30,986 bases of DNA from a virus. Shown one piece after another: positions 16,973 through 23,913 of this stretch (positions are counted from its first letter, which is position 1; each line of letters opens with the position of its first letter). A program made the translations under genes and the position numbers. The notes under the pieces are model-generated. The model worked only from the letters and a program-made list of their open reading frames with translations. It was not told the DNA's origin and searched no databases. Location: the IMG/VR virus record IMGVR_UViG_3300046000_005651, positions 1 to 30,986 of that record; one strand, given 5' to 3'.

Positions 16973-17664
16973 ATTTTACCACATGGCTACGGAACAAGCT
17001 GGACAACCTCAATCCAGACAACAACGCCCGAGTTACGCCAGATATTGGGGCAACCCCAAATGTCTTGAAGACTTCTGTTTTTGACAAGGCAATCGATACT
17101 CTAGAGACAATTGACGGGGCGATTGCCAATACCGGAGCCGCAGCTAATGTCGCAGCATCACGCCCCGGCATGGCAGCGTCTATGAGAATGGGAGCACCTC
17201 TCATCCCATACGCAGGAAGAATAGTGACTGGGCTAGCATCGAAATTTGAACCAATCCAAGCTGGGTTGTGGGCGATTGATGCAGGTCGGGCAATTACCGA
17301 TCCCGAATACAGGAAAAGGCATTTGGACGCTTTGAAAAAACTCGAAAAGGGGGAAAAGTATTCAGTCTTTGGGGGTGCCGGGGATAGCAAAAACTTCAAT
17401 TTGACTGCGGCTTTGCAAACGTTGGAACATCCAACGTCAACAGGCGGAGCATTGCTGAGATACGCCCAAGAGTCATCCGCTGACCTTAAGAAAGCGCAAG
17501 AAGCAAACAAATTGGCTATGGGGCAAGTGTCTGATAAGAAAACTAAGACACAAAGAGAATTGGTTGATTTAATTCAGTATTTGAATCAGAATAACTCCAT
17601 TGAGAGTAATAATGCTCGCAATTCCGAAAGAGCTATTACCACCGCAAAGAATTACTTTAAATGA
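16969..17664 (+). CDS. Unknown protein between portal and scaffold
   Basis: This 231-aa protein starts at ATG 16969 within an ATGA overlap with the portal stop. Residues ~55-105 are Ala/Gly-rich and mildly hydrophobic (IANTGAAANVAASRPGMAAS, GAPLIPYAGRIVTGLAS). Later parts are charged helices (RKRHLDALKKLEKGEKY, SSADLKKAQEANKLAMG) and an Asn-rich end (LNQNNSIESNNARNSE). Base composition is AT-richer than the portal. No family is recognised. The place between portal and scaffold suggests a head component, perhaps a minor internal protein. The antisense frame over 16701-17510 is a shadow of this gene and the portal. Confidence 0.6.
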   Translation: MNFTTWLRNKLDNLNPDNNARVTPDIGATPNVLKTSVFDKAIDTLETIDGAIANTGAAANVAASRPGMAASMRMGAPLIPYAGRIVTGLASKFEPIQAGLWAIDAGRAITDPEYRKRHLDALKKLEKGEKYSVFGGAGDSKNFNLTAALQTLEHPTSTGGALLRYAQESSADLKKAQEANKLAMGQVSDKKTKTQRELVDLIQYLNQNNSIESNNARNSERAITTAKNYFK

Positions 17665-17801
17665 AAACCTTCATCTTTCTTTCTGAACTTTCTGATCGCA
17701 AACACATAAAATTGGATGCAATTGAGAAATTTAAACTTGTCTGCTTTGCAATTGCTTACCCAGTGGTGATGGTGATCGCAGCAACGGAATACATTTGCTG
17801 A
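17661..17801 (+). CDS. 46-aa probable single-span membrane peptide
   Basis: A short frame starts at ATG 17661 in an ATGA overlap with the upstream stop and ends at TGA 17799-17801. Its sequence begins MKTFIFLSELSDRK and ends in a hydrophobic segment (VCFAIAYPVVMVIAATEYIC, residues ~27-46) that could cross a membrane. Exact stop/start overlap and the seven-base gap to the next gene support translation. Function unknown. There is no similarity I can name. Confidence 0.5.
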   Translation: MKTFIFLSELSDRKHIKLDAIEKFKLVCFAIAYPVVMVIAATEYIC

Positions 17802-17808
17802 TACATAT

Positions 17809-18027
17809 ATGATAACCGAGATACCAAAGCCGACATTACTTCAGTCAGTCGAAGCATTATCTGACAGGGATGAATTCAAAGTTATTGTCTCATTTATTAG
17901 AGACGAACGTGAACGATTCTTTGCCGACCTTCGCCAAGCAGTGGACTCGAATGAGGTGATGAAGATCACAGGCAGCATCTCCACACTGTCGGAGATGCTT
18001 GAAATGCTGGCATCAACTCCTGAGTGA
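17809..18027 (+). CDS. Small helical head-region protein
   Basis: This 72-aa acidic helical protein (LLQSVEALSDRDEFKVIVSF, ERERFFADLRQAV, TGSISTLSEMLEMLAST) starts at ATG 17809, preceded by the G-free TACATAT. Small helical proteins of this sort are often found between portal and scaffold in podovirus-like genomes. The role is unknown; binding to scaffold or portal is only a positional guess. Confidence 0.6.
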   Translation: MITEIPKPTLLQSVEALSDRDEFKVIVSFIRDERERFFADLRQAVDSNEVMKITGSISTLSEMLEMLASTPE

Positions 18028-18050
18028 TGCGCAGTGTGCTTGGGGATTTA

Positions 18051-18079
18051 TTGACACCTCACGTTCATCCTGCGATAGA
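18051..18079 (+). promoter_or_regulatory. Candidate late promoter before the scaffold gene
   Basis: A perfect TTGACA lies at 18051-18056, followed after 17 bases by GATAGA at 18074-18079 (three of six matches to TATAAT). A start near 18086 would put the small hairpin CGCTA-ACGCC-TAGCG (18087-18101) at the 5' end of the scaffold/capsid transcript. The -35 is good and the -10 is weak, so this is tentative. Confidence 0.3.
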
Positions 18080-18115
18080 AGCGACACGCTAACGCCTAGC
18101 GAAAATGGTGATTTT

Positions 18116-19156
18116 ATGAATAAGCAATCCGACGCCACCGCTGGGGCAGATACACCAGTGATCGATAACATGTCGTTTGAGGAACTTGTTGCTCAACGAA
18201 TTGGTATGCATACCGAATCAGAAGATGATTCCGGCGATGAAGACCTCGAGGAGAACGAAGACGGCTTGATCGATGACGATCAAGAACCGGAAACGGAAAC
18301 CGAAGAGGAAGAAGAGCAGGAAGAAGAGGCTGAAGAGGAAAGCGAAGAAATTGACTTGCTCAATCTCACGACAGAGCAAATCCAAGAATTGGCTAAGAAG
18401 GGCAAGAGTCGTCTGCTGCACCGAGTCGGTGAGCTAACCGCTCAGAAAAAAGCCCTCGAGGAGCAATTGAAAAGTCAGTTGGAGGCCCAACCACAAGTTG
18501 AAGCTATTCCTGCCGAGCAGAACCCGTTTTCAAATATTGATACGGTCGATGCCCTACAGGTGCAGGTCAAGGAGATGGAGAAGGTTGCCAAGGACACCGA
18601 TCACATCTTGGACGAGCATGAGGACTACGGTCTTGATGACATCATTGTCATTGGCGACCGGGAATTCACGAAACGTGAGATCAAGAAGGCCAACAGGAAT
18701 GCCCGCGAATCACTGGTGAAATTCATTCCAGCGCAGCACGGCGAACTCGTTAAACGCGAGCAACGTGTCGCTCTCGAAGCACATTTGACCAACCTGATCC
18801 CGCAGGAGATTCCTGAGTTTGCCAACGAGGATTCTCCTCTGGTCAAGCAATTCCTCGCAATGATGGCAGACCCGCTCGTGGCACAGGTGAAACTACGTGT
18901 CCCTGACCTCGCCCCGCAATTGGCGTATCTCTTGGCACACGCAGCAAAATCAATGCAGAGATCATCGAAGGTCGCAACTCGCGCAAAAACAGCGGAACCA
19001 TCCCGGTCGAAAGTTTCTGGGACTCCGTTTGGTGTTGGCGCAGCGAAGAGCACCCCGAAAACTGCAAAGAAAGCCGCTGATCAATTGGAACAAAAGTTCC
19101 AAAAATCTCATTCTGAATCCGACTGGGTTGCAGCTAGAATTGCACGTCTGAGTTAA
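18116..19156 (+). CDS. Scaffolding protein
   Basis: This 346-aa protein lies immediately before the major capsid gene. ATG 18116 (MNKQSDATAGADTPVIDNMS) is chosen because the longer frame from 17999 would overlap the previous gene and read through the candidate promoter and hairpin. Residues ~34-77 are extremely acidic (runs of Glu/Asp). Residues ~90-125 are a charged coiled coil (LLHRVGELTAQKKALEEQLK). The C-terminal ~80 residues are basic and Ala/Lys-rich, as expected for a coat-binding end. Scaffold proteins guide capsid assembly and leave or are cleaved before packaging. No protease motif is visible here. Composition and position give the call. Confidence 0.75.
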   Translation: MNKQSDATAGADTPVIDNMSFEELVAQRIGMHTESEDDSGDEDLEENEDGLIDDDQEPETETEEEEEQEEEAEEESEEIDLLNLTTEQIQELAKKGKSRLLHRVGELTAQKKALEEQLKSQLEAQPQVEAIPAEQNPFSNIDTVDALQVQVKEMEKVAKDTDHILDEHEDYGLDDIIVIGDREFTKREIKKANRNARESLVKFIPAQHGELVKREQRVALEAHLTNLIPQEIPEFANEDSPLVKQFLAMMADPLVAQVKLRVPDLAPQLAYLLAHAAKSMQRSSKVATRAKTAEPSRSKVSGTPFGVGAAKSTPKTAKKAADQLEQKFQKSHSESDWVAARIARLS

Positions 19157-19174
19157 TCTTTATTCAATACCATT

Positions 19175-20161
19175 ATGGCTATTTCCAATACCTACCAACC
19201 AACCGCACCCGCCGTTAAGTCGGGCACCGGATCCGCCGTTTCCAACCGCGAAGACCTCAGCACCGAGCTGTCGATCCTCGCGCCTGAGCAAACACCGCTT
19301 CTCAGCCTGTGCTCGAAGGGCAAGGCCAACTCGACCTTCACCGAGTGGACCGTCGACGCCTTGGCCGCGCCGACCACCGCTGGCATTGCCGAAGGTGCTG
19401 ACGTGACATCGTTCACAAACCAATTCAGCAACCGTGGCCGCCTCGGCAACTACGTGCAGACCTTCCGCGACGACTACCTCGTCTCGAACCTCCAGCAAGC
19501 TGTGTCGAGCGTCGGTCCTGCCGATTTCGCACAGGCCGAGGTCAAGGCGATCAAGCAAGTTAAGCGCAACGTCGAGGCGACGATCTCCGGCACCCAAGAC
19601 TTCACGGTCGAGAACGGTGCTGGAACTCCCTACACCATGCGTGGACTGGGTGCTTGGATCAACAACGGCACCACCGCGATTCCTGCGGCATACCGCACAC
19701 CAGCGGCGTCGATCAAAGCGAGCACCTTGATTGAAAGCGACCTCAACGCGATCCTTGCGTCGATCTTCGCGCAGAACGGCGAGATGAACGCATTGACTCT
19801 TGTTGCAGGCACTGCCCTTCGTCGGACGATCAGCAACTTCACCCGTAATGATGGTGGAGCATCTAACGAAAACGTGTATCAAGTCATGCAGGACGCAACC
19901 AGCAAGACGATCACGCTTTCGGTCAGCATCTACGATTCTGATTTCGGGATGCTGAAGATCGTCAACGCCAACCCAGCTTGCACGCTTGCCGGGACTGGCT
20001 ACATCATCAACCCGAAATACCTCGCCTTCAACACGCTCATTCCAATGGGATCCAAGCGTCTCGAAGACCAAGGCGGTGGTCCTCGTGGTTTCGTCGACAT
20101 GACCGGAACTCTCTGCGTAAAGCACCCGGGTGCGCACGGCAAGATCACTGGCATTTCCTAA
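19175..20161 (+). CDS. Major capsid protein, SU10-like (DUF5309) HK97 fold
   Basis: This 328-aa protein starts at ATG 19175 after an 18-base leader with no G. The N-terminal part matches the pattern of the SU10 major capsid/DUF5309 family: NREDLSTELSILAPEQTPLLS, then FTEWTVDAL and a variable loop. It continues with the characteristic YVQTFRDDYLVSNLQQAVS (~residues 90-108) and KAIKQVKRNVEATISG. The C-terminus ends in a beta-rich part (YIINPKYLAFNTLIPMGSKR, GTLCVKHPGAHGKIT). Codon use is strikingly GC-rich and regular compared with neighbours, fitting high expression. A decoration-type protein and a terminator follow. This family builds capsids of several short-tailed phages. Confidence in the capsid role is high. 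Confidence 0.9.
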   Translation: MAISNTYQPTAPAVKSGTGSAVSNREDLSTELSILAPEQTPLLSLCSKGKANSTFTEWTVDALAAPTTAGIAEGADVTSFTNQFSNRGRLGNYVQTFRDDYLVSNLQQAVSSVGPADFAQAEVKAIKQVKRNVEATISGTQDFTVENGAGTPYTMRGLGAWINNGTTAIPAAYRTPAASIKASTLIESDLNAILASIFAQNGEMNALTLVAGTALRRTISNFTRNDGGASNENVYQVMQDATSKTITLSVSIYDSDFGMLKIVNANPACTLAGTGYIINPKYLAFNTLIPMGSKRLEDQGGGPRGFVDMTGTLCVKHPGAHGKITGIS

Positions 20162-20199
20162 TCGTTGATACAAATCATAACAATAGATATAATAATTAT

Positions 20200-20613
20200 A
20201 TGCCCCAATTAGCTAATAATGAATCTCGCGGATTTACCCATTCCTTCATCATCAAAGCTGCCGAACTTGCTTCCGGCGGCACTGGTGCAAGGACTATTGG
20301 AGTGATCCCCCGTGGAGGTATCGTCACAAACGTGTCGGTAACTGTAATCACCCCGATTGCAGGTGCCGGAGATATCGCCTTGATCGCAGGAATCGCAGCA
20401 GACACTGATGGATTCCTCGCTACAGTAGATCTGGACGCGCTTGTTGCTACCGCTCGTAATAGCGGTGCGCTGCTTGACACCACGTTGGAATACATCAACA
20501 ACACCACTGCTGATGTGCCCATCACCACGACCATCTCAGGAACTGTTGCCAACATCACTGCAGGGGAGATCGTGTTTGGTCTGACCATTCTTGACCCGTT
20601 CAACTTGGTTTAA
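20200..20613 (+). CDS. Probable head decoration/stabilisation protein
   Basis: This 137-aa protein starts at ATG 20200, 38 bases after the capsid stop. The frame runs further upstream but that part lies inside the capsid gene and is rejected. The leader is very AT-rich (AATAGATATAATAATTAT) without a Shine-Dalgarno sequence. The sequence is beta-rich (FTHSFIIKAAELASGGTGAR, GIVTNVSVTVITPIAGAGD, TTTISGTVANITAGEIVFGL). Its position directly after the major capsid gene and before a terminator is typical for a decoration protein that binds the capsid surface. Specific family not identified. Confidence 0.6.
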   Translation: MPQLANNESRGFTHSFIIKAAELASGGTGARTIGVIPRGGIVTNVSVTVITPIAGAGDIALIAGIAADTDGFLATVDLDALVATARNSGALLDTTLEYINNTTADVPITTTISGTVANITAGEIVFGLTILDPFNLV

Positions 20614-20625
20614 GGAAAATCAACT

Positions 20626-20663
20626 GCCGGGGAGTAGGAGCAATCCCGCTCCCCGGCTTTTTT
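20626..20663 (+). terminator. Rho-independent terminator after the capsid genes
   Basis: A perfect 9-bp GC-rich stem, GCCGGGGAG (20626-20634) with CTCCCCGGC (20649-20657), is followed by six T residues (20658-20663). It lies 13 bases past the decoration gene stop and ends the capsid transcript. Confidence 0.88.
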
Positions 20664-20672
20664 ATTACCCAC

Positions 20673-20963
20673 ATGAACGCAATAACCGAAGCATCGATGA
20701 ACGCAGCACTCATCCGCGAGCTGTGCAGTGGACGAGCATTTGTCGAGCAGATGGCAAAGAAACGCGAGAACGATGCGGCGCTGATCGCCGCGCGCGACAG
20801 GCAGAACGTGAATGCCAAGAGCACACTGCGGAAACTCGCTGAAATTCCGCAGCGGGAATACTTGCTCATGGCTCAGAAATACGGTAGCGAGTGCTGGGAC
20901 GACAGGGAGTTCATGAAAGACTTCCAGCGCCTTGAGCCTGATCTAGCAGTTAACAAAATTTGA
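20673..20963 (+). CDS. Small helical protein after the terminator
   Basis: This 96-aa charged helical protein starts at ATG 20673, nine bases after the terminator T-run. The leader (TTACCCAC) has no G. Features: ASMNAALIRELCSGRAFVEQ, then KKRENDAALIAARDRQNV, then IPQREYLLMAQKYGSECWDD. It ends five bases before the adaptor gene. It may be made from read-through of the terminator or from an unseen promoter. Possibly a structural accessory protein; no family recognised. Confidence 0.6.
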   Translation: MNAITEASMNAALIRELCSGRAFVEQMAKKRENDAALIAARDRQNVNAKSTLRKLAEIPQREYLLMAQKYGSECWDDREFMKDFQRLEPDLAVNKI

Positions 20964-20967
20964 TTCG

Positions 20968-21951
20968 ATGAAGACACGCACATACGACGAATTGCTGGAA
21001 CTGATCAGCGCCTTGTGCGGTGTCGCGTTTGCCACCATCGAGCTGCCGAGAATCCGAGCACTGATCAATCGCCGGGCAAAGAAGGCGTATCGTGCCACCA
21101 ATTACTGGACACGGTTTTTGAAAATCGGTGAGGAGAGAAGACGATCAGGAGACTCGATTTCTGCATCTTCTATTGTTGCTGGATCTGCTTATTACATAAA
21201 TGCCACTGGGACTACAAATTACGAGGATATCGGTTTGCCTTGGAACTCTGTTTTTGATGGATCGATCAGCGGAAACACACTGACTGTCGCTGTGATGCAT
21301 AGCGGAACAATTTCGATTGGCGATTTTATCACCGACGTTGACAGTTTTGGAGATGTTAGGATTACTGCATTTTTAACTGGGACCGGAGGAATTGGCACTT
21401 ATACCATATCCAACTCCCCGGGATCCATTTCATTGATTTCAATGGCATCGCAATCCAGCGGTGCGTATTTTGTTGCCACAGGGTCAGGAGCAGGCACAGG
21501 AACTGTCTTTCCCGCGCTCAATTACATTCCCTACGCTGAGAGCGGCAAAAGCACCGTAGACACGTTCCTGCGGATCCAAAAAGACCAGCCGTATTTGTCT
21601 GCCAGCGTGCAGGACTACGAATTCACGGTCGATGGGCTGGGGGCCACCATCGTCTGCGGCAATCTCGACCCGTCGCAGGCATGGGTGACCTACAAGGCGA
21701 CTCACGATGTGCTGTATGGCAGCGGATCCTCGGAGTCATTCCTCATCCCTGACGAGTGGTTTGAGTATCTCGCACACGGCACCTATGCCGATTATCTGCG
21801 GGCGGAAGGACAACAAGAACGTGCGGTGGTCGCCGATCAAGAGGCCGATCTCATCCTTCAAGACGAACTGATGCGCCTCGACGAGCAGCACACGCAGACG
21901 CTGATCTCAAACCGCATCTTCACTAATTCAAACATGCAGCTTCGCTGGTAA
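20968..21951 (+). CDS. Head-tail adaptor-like protein with nested inserted domain
   Basis: This 327-aa protein starts at ATG 20968. The N-terminal ~60 residues (RTYDELLELISALCGVAFA, IRALINRRAKKAYRATNYW) and C-terminal helices (IPDEWFEYLAHGTYADYLRA, ADLILQDELMRLDEQHTQTL) resemble adaptor/head-completion proteins (T7 gp11 or gp8-like adaptors) that join portal to tail. Between them is an outer beta module (YYINATGTTNYEDIG at ~75-89, resumed as YFVATGSGAGTGTV at ~167-180). It is split by a second module (ISGNTLTVAVMHSGTISIGDF ... GTGGIGTYTISNS, ~100-150). The inserted DNA is clearly AT-richer (42-45% in two counted 60-base lines against 58-62% in flanking lines). The adaptor role is inferred from both ends and from length. 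Confidence 0.6.
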   Translation: MKTRTYDELLELISALCGVAFATIELPRIRALINRRAKKAYRATNYWTRFLKIGEERRRSGDSISASSIVAGSAYYINATGTTNYEDIGLPWNSVFDGSISGNTLTVAVMHSGTISIGDFITDVDSFGDVRITAFLTGTGGIGTYTISNSPGSISLISMASQSSGAYFVATGSGAGTGTVFPALNYIPYAESGKSTVDTFLRIQKDQPYLSASVQDYEFTVDGLGATIVCGNLDPSQAWVTYKATHDVLYGSGSSESFLIPDEWFEYLAHGTYADYLRAEGQQERAVVADQEADLILQDELMRLDEQHTQTLISNRIFTNSNMQLRW

Positions 21952-21953
21952 TC

Positions 21954-22793
21954 ATGCAATACGTCCTTGGAAACATGCTTGGCCGCAGCATTATCGGGTC
22001 ACTAGACCCCGACGCGAAACTATACATCGCGACGGTGCAGGCAGCGCTTGGTGCGACGACGATTGAGGCCGCGCTTCCAAACGCGACGAATCCCAAGAAA
22101 ATCATTTCCGACTTTTATAAAGCCGAAAAAGACGCGGGCCGCTATTCGCTGCACAAGCGGATCTTCCTGCCGATTTATAACAACCTAGCGGCGAATGCGG
22201 TGGATGCGATTACGCGGGATAGCGGCACGTTTGCTGGCACGGTGACAGTCGCTCCCGGCTACGTTCAAGGCAACGGCACGACAGGATATTTCGACAGCGG
22301 CGCAAGCCTTGGGGGAGTTGGTGGATCTAACGCTAGCGGATCAATTTGGTTTATTACTCCTTTGAGAGCTAATGCGACACTAAGAGTCGAAGGGGTTAAT
22401 GGCGCTATTGGAGATCGCGCCACATTGCTAACTAATATTGGCAATGTCATTGAATACGCATTGCCATCATTGACGACATTAACCAGTCTAGCTACATCAC
22501 CCGGCGGAATTACCATCGGATCGACTATCACGACCAGTAGTAGGTTTGTTAAGAATTTGTCTGGATCAACATTTGGCACGGCCGCAAACACCACCTTAGA
22601 CACTGCCACAATCCCTACTGGCAATCTGTATTTCTTGGCTAGAAACAACAATAACGACGGATTAATAGGACAGCACACCGAACGGCGCGGAGGATACGGG
22701 TTTGGGCTTGGTTTGACCGAAGTGCAAGCAGAGGGCTACGCGCTCAACCTGAAGTCGCTTTACGAATCACTAACCGGGCTAACACTACCATGA
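21954..22793 (+). CDS. ConA/LamG-like structural protein
   Basis: This 279-aa protein starts at ATG 21954, two bases after the adaptor stop. Residues 1-80 form a helical part (LDPDAKLYIATVQAALGAT, KKIISDFYKAEKDAGRYSLH). This pattern (sequential helices, then a jelly-roll) is common in phage tail or virion proteins with a concanavalin-like domain. Residues ~95-279 are beta-rich and end with GFGLGLTEVQAEGYALNLKS, matching the usual end of such domains (xGLTdaEaxxlyxxvxxL). It may bind a sugar on the host surface or decorate the virion. Middle codons (22305-22640) are more AT-rich than both flanks. Substrate unknown. Confidence 0.55.
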   Translation: MQYVLGNMLGRSIIGSLDPDAKLYIATVQAALGATTIEAALPNATNPKKIISDFYKAEKDAGRYSLHKRIFLPIYNNLAANAVDAITRDSGTFAGTVTVAPGYVQGNGTTGYFDSGASLGGVGGSNASGSIWFITPLRANATLRVEGVNGAIGDRATLLTNIGNVIEYALPSLTTLTSLATSPGGITIGSTITTSSRFVKNLSGSTFGTAANTTLDTATIPTGNLYFLARNNNNDGLIGQHTERRGGYGFGLGLTEVQAEGYALNLKSLYESLTGLTLP

Positions 22794-23098
22794 TCGGATA
22801 CATCACCACTCCCGAGGTTTCCGCGCAAATCTCCGCCGCCGTCCGCGAGGCGCAAATCTCGCGTGGCATCGCACCGTATCTAGCGATCCATGGATTCCCA
22901 GTCACGAGCGGCGAGCACGTTGGTTTGCATTTCCTCCCGTTCGAGGACTCCGCGCTAACAACGCCATTGCACGCCAACACCCGCCTCGCCGACTACCCCG
23001 AGTTTGCCGCGCTCATCGCGATGCTTGGCGGGCTTGAGGCTAGGATTGACCTCCCCCCTGAAGCCATCGCGCAACCTGAATTGGAACAAACCCCCTAA
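22790..23098 (+). CDS. Small unknown protein before the lysis cassette
   Basis: This 102-aa protein starts at ATG 22790, overlapping the previous stop as ATGA. It contains ITTPEVSAQISAAVREAQIS (helix) then APYLAIHGFPVTSGEHVGLH and an acidic, Pro-rich end. GC content is higher than in the preceding gene. The family is not recognised. It may be a partner of the ConA-like protein or the first gene of the lysis operon. Confidence 0.55.
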   Translation: MIGYITTPEVSAQISAAVREAQISRGIAPYLAIHGFPVTSGEHVGLHFLPFEDSALTTPLHANTRLADYPEFAALIAMLGGLEARIDLPPEAIAQPELEQTP

Positions 23099-23108
23099 CC
23101 CCAAATCT

Positions 23109-23258
23109 ATGAAGACTACAATCCTCGGAGTATTAACAGTCACCGGAGCACTCATTGGTGCTGCAACCCAGTTCCTGACAACCGGATCTATCGATCTCAT
23201 GTCCATCATCCCAGCGGTCACTGCCGGGATCGGACTCATCAAGGCCCGCGACCAATGA
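23109..23258 (+). CDS. Holin-like small membrane protein 1
   Basis: This 49-aa protein starts at ATG 23109 (MKTTILGVLTVTGALIGAAT). The longer frame from 23004 overlaps the previous gene and lacks hydrophobic character, so it is rejected. Two hydrophobic stretches (~4-20 and ~28-44, LMSIIPAVTAGIGLI) fit a two-span membrane protein. It sits next to another small membrane gene and an endolysin, so a holin (membrane pore for lysis timing) is likely. The stop overlaps the next start (ATGA). Confidence 0.6.
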   Translation: MKTTILGVLTVTGALIGAATQFLTTGSIDLMSIIPAVTAGIGLIKARDQ

Positions 23259-23437
23259 CCAACGACATGCCATTTAGAGATTCACTTTACGCCATTTGCG
23301 CAACTGCGGCCCCGCTTGTTGCTGTCGTGACGTCGTATCAAGAGCAGGTCGAGTATAGCATGAGGATCATCTCTCTGGTGCTCGGTATGCTGGCCAGCTT
23401 GGCATACGTCATTAGCATCATGCGTAAGTTCAAATGA
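23255..23437 (+). CDS. Holin-like small membrane protein 2
   Basis: This 60-aa protein starts at ATG 23255. Two hydrophobic segments (LYAICATAAPLVAVVTSY at ~11-28 and SLVLGMLASLAYVISIM at ~40-56) are separated by a short charged loop (QEQVEYSMR). The C-terminus is basic (RKFK), a common holin feature. It overlaps both neighbours as ATGA. It may be a second holin, an antiholin or a pinholin partner. I cannot tell which of the two membrane proteins makes the pore. Confidence 0.6.
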   Translation: MTNDMPFRDSLYAICATAAPLVAVVTSYQEQVEYSMRIISLVLGMLASLAYVISIMRKFK

Positions 23438-23913
23438 TCCTCGCCAACAAAATCGCCGAGATTGCCCAGACGCAAATTGGCGTGCGCGAGACGTCCACCA
23501 ATGGCGGCGATGAGATCGCCGACTACCAACGCGCGACATGGTTGCCTGTCGGGCCATGGCCGTGGTGTGCGGCATTTATCTGCTGGGTGGTGCGGGAGGC
23601 AATGGACGAGATTGAAACCAAGTGGACATTCAATCGCCCAAGGACAGCAGGTGCTTGGGATCTTGAGAAATGGTGCCTGTCAGTGGACAACTCGGCCAGA
23701 CTGAAACGTCGCCCGGTCACCGTGAAGCGCGGGGACATCGTCATTTTTACATTTTCACACGTAGGCATTGCCGTCAGTGACATGGACAAGAACGGCATGG
23801 TCGCCACCGTCGAAGGCAACACGAACGATGCCGGATCTCGCGAGGGTGACGGGTGCTACCGAAAGCACCGTCACATCAGCAAGATCCGGTCTGTCATTCG
23901 CTTTACTGTCTAG
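23434..23913 (+). CDS. Endolysin, CHAP-type (NlpC/P60-like) peptidase
   Basis: This 159-aa protein has the CHAP-like catalytic pattern: WCAAFICWVV with Cys45, then SHVGIAV with His109, then EGNT with Glu127/Asn129. The N-terminus KIAEIAQTQIGVRET (~6-20) is the usual start of this family (TIGR02594-like). CHAP enzymes cut peptide bonds in peptidoglycan. The length is that of a single-domain endolysin without a separate wall-binding module. No signal peptide is seen, so export through the upstream holin is expected. It is the last late gene and ends tail to tail with the helicase gene, overlapping it by 11 bases. Confidence 0.83.
   Translation: MILANKIAEIAQTQIGVRETSTNGGDEIADYQRATWLPVGPWPWCAAFICWVVREAMDEIETKWTFNRPRTAGAWDLEKWCLSVDNSARLKRRPVTVKRGDIVIFTFSHVGIAVSDMDKNGMVATVEGNTNDAGSREGDGCYRKHRHISKIRSVIRFTV

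Noticed and set aside
16701-17510. 269-aa minus-strand open frame
   Set aside because: Antisense to the portal end and the following gene; composition is shadow-like and no start signal is seen.
19160-20173. 337-aa minus-strand open frame across the capsid gene
   Set aside because: Antisense to the major capsid gene. High GC and regular codons of the capsid gene produce long shadow frames.
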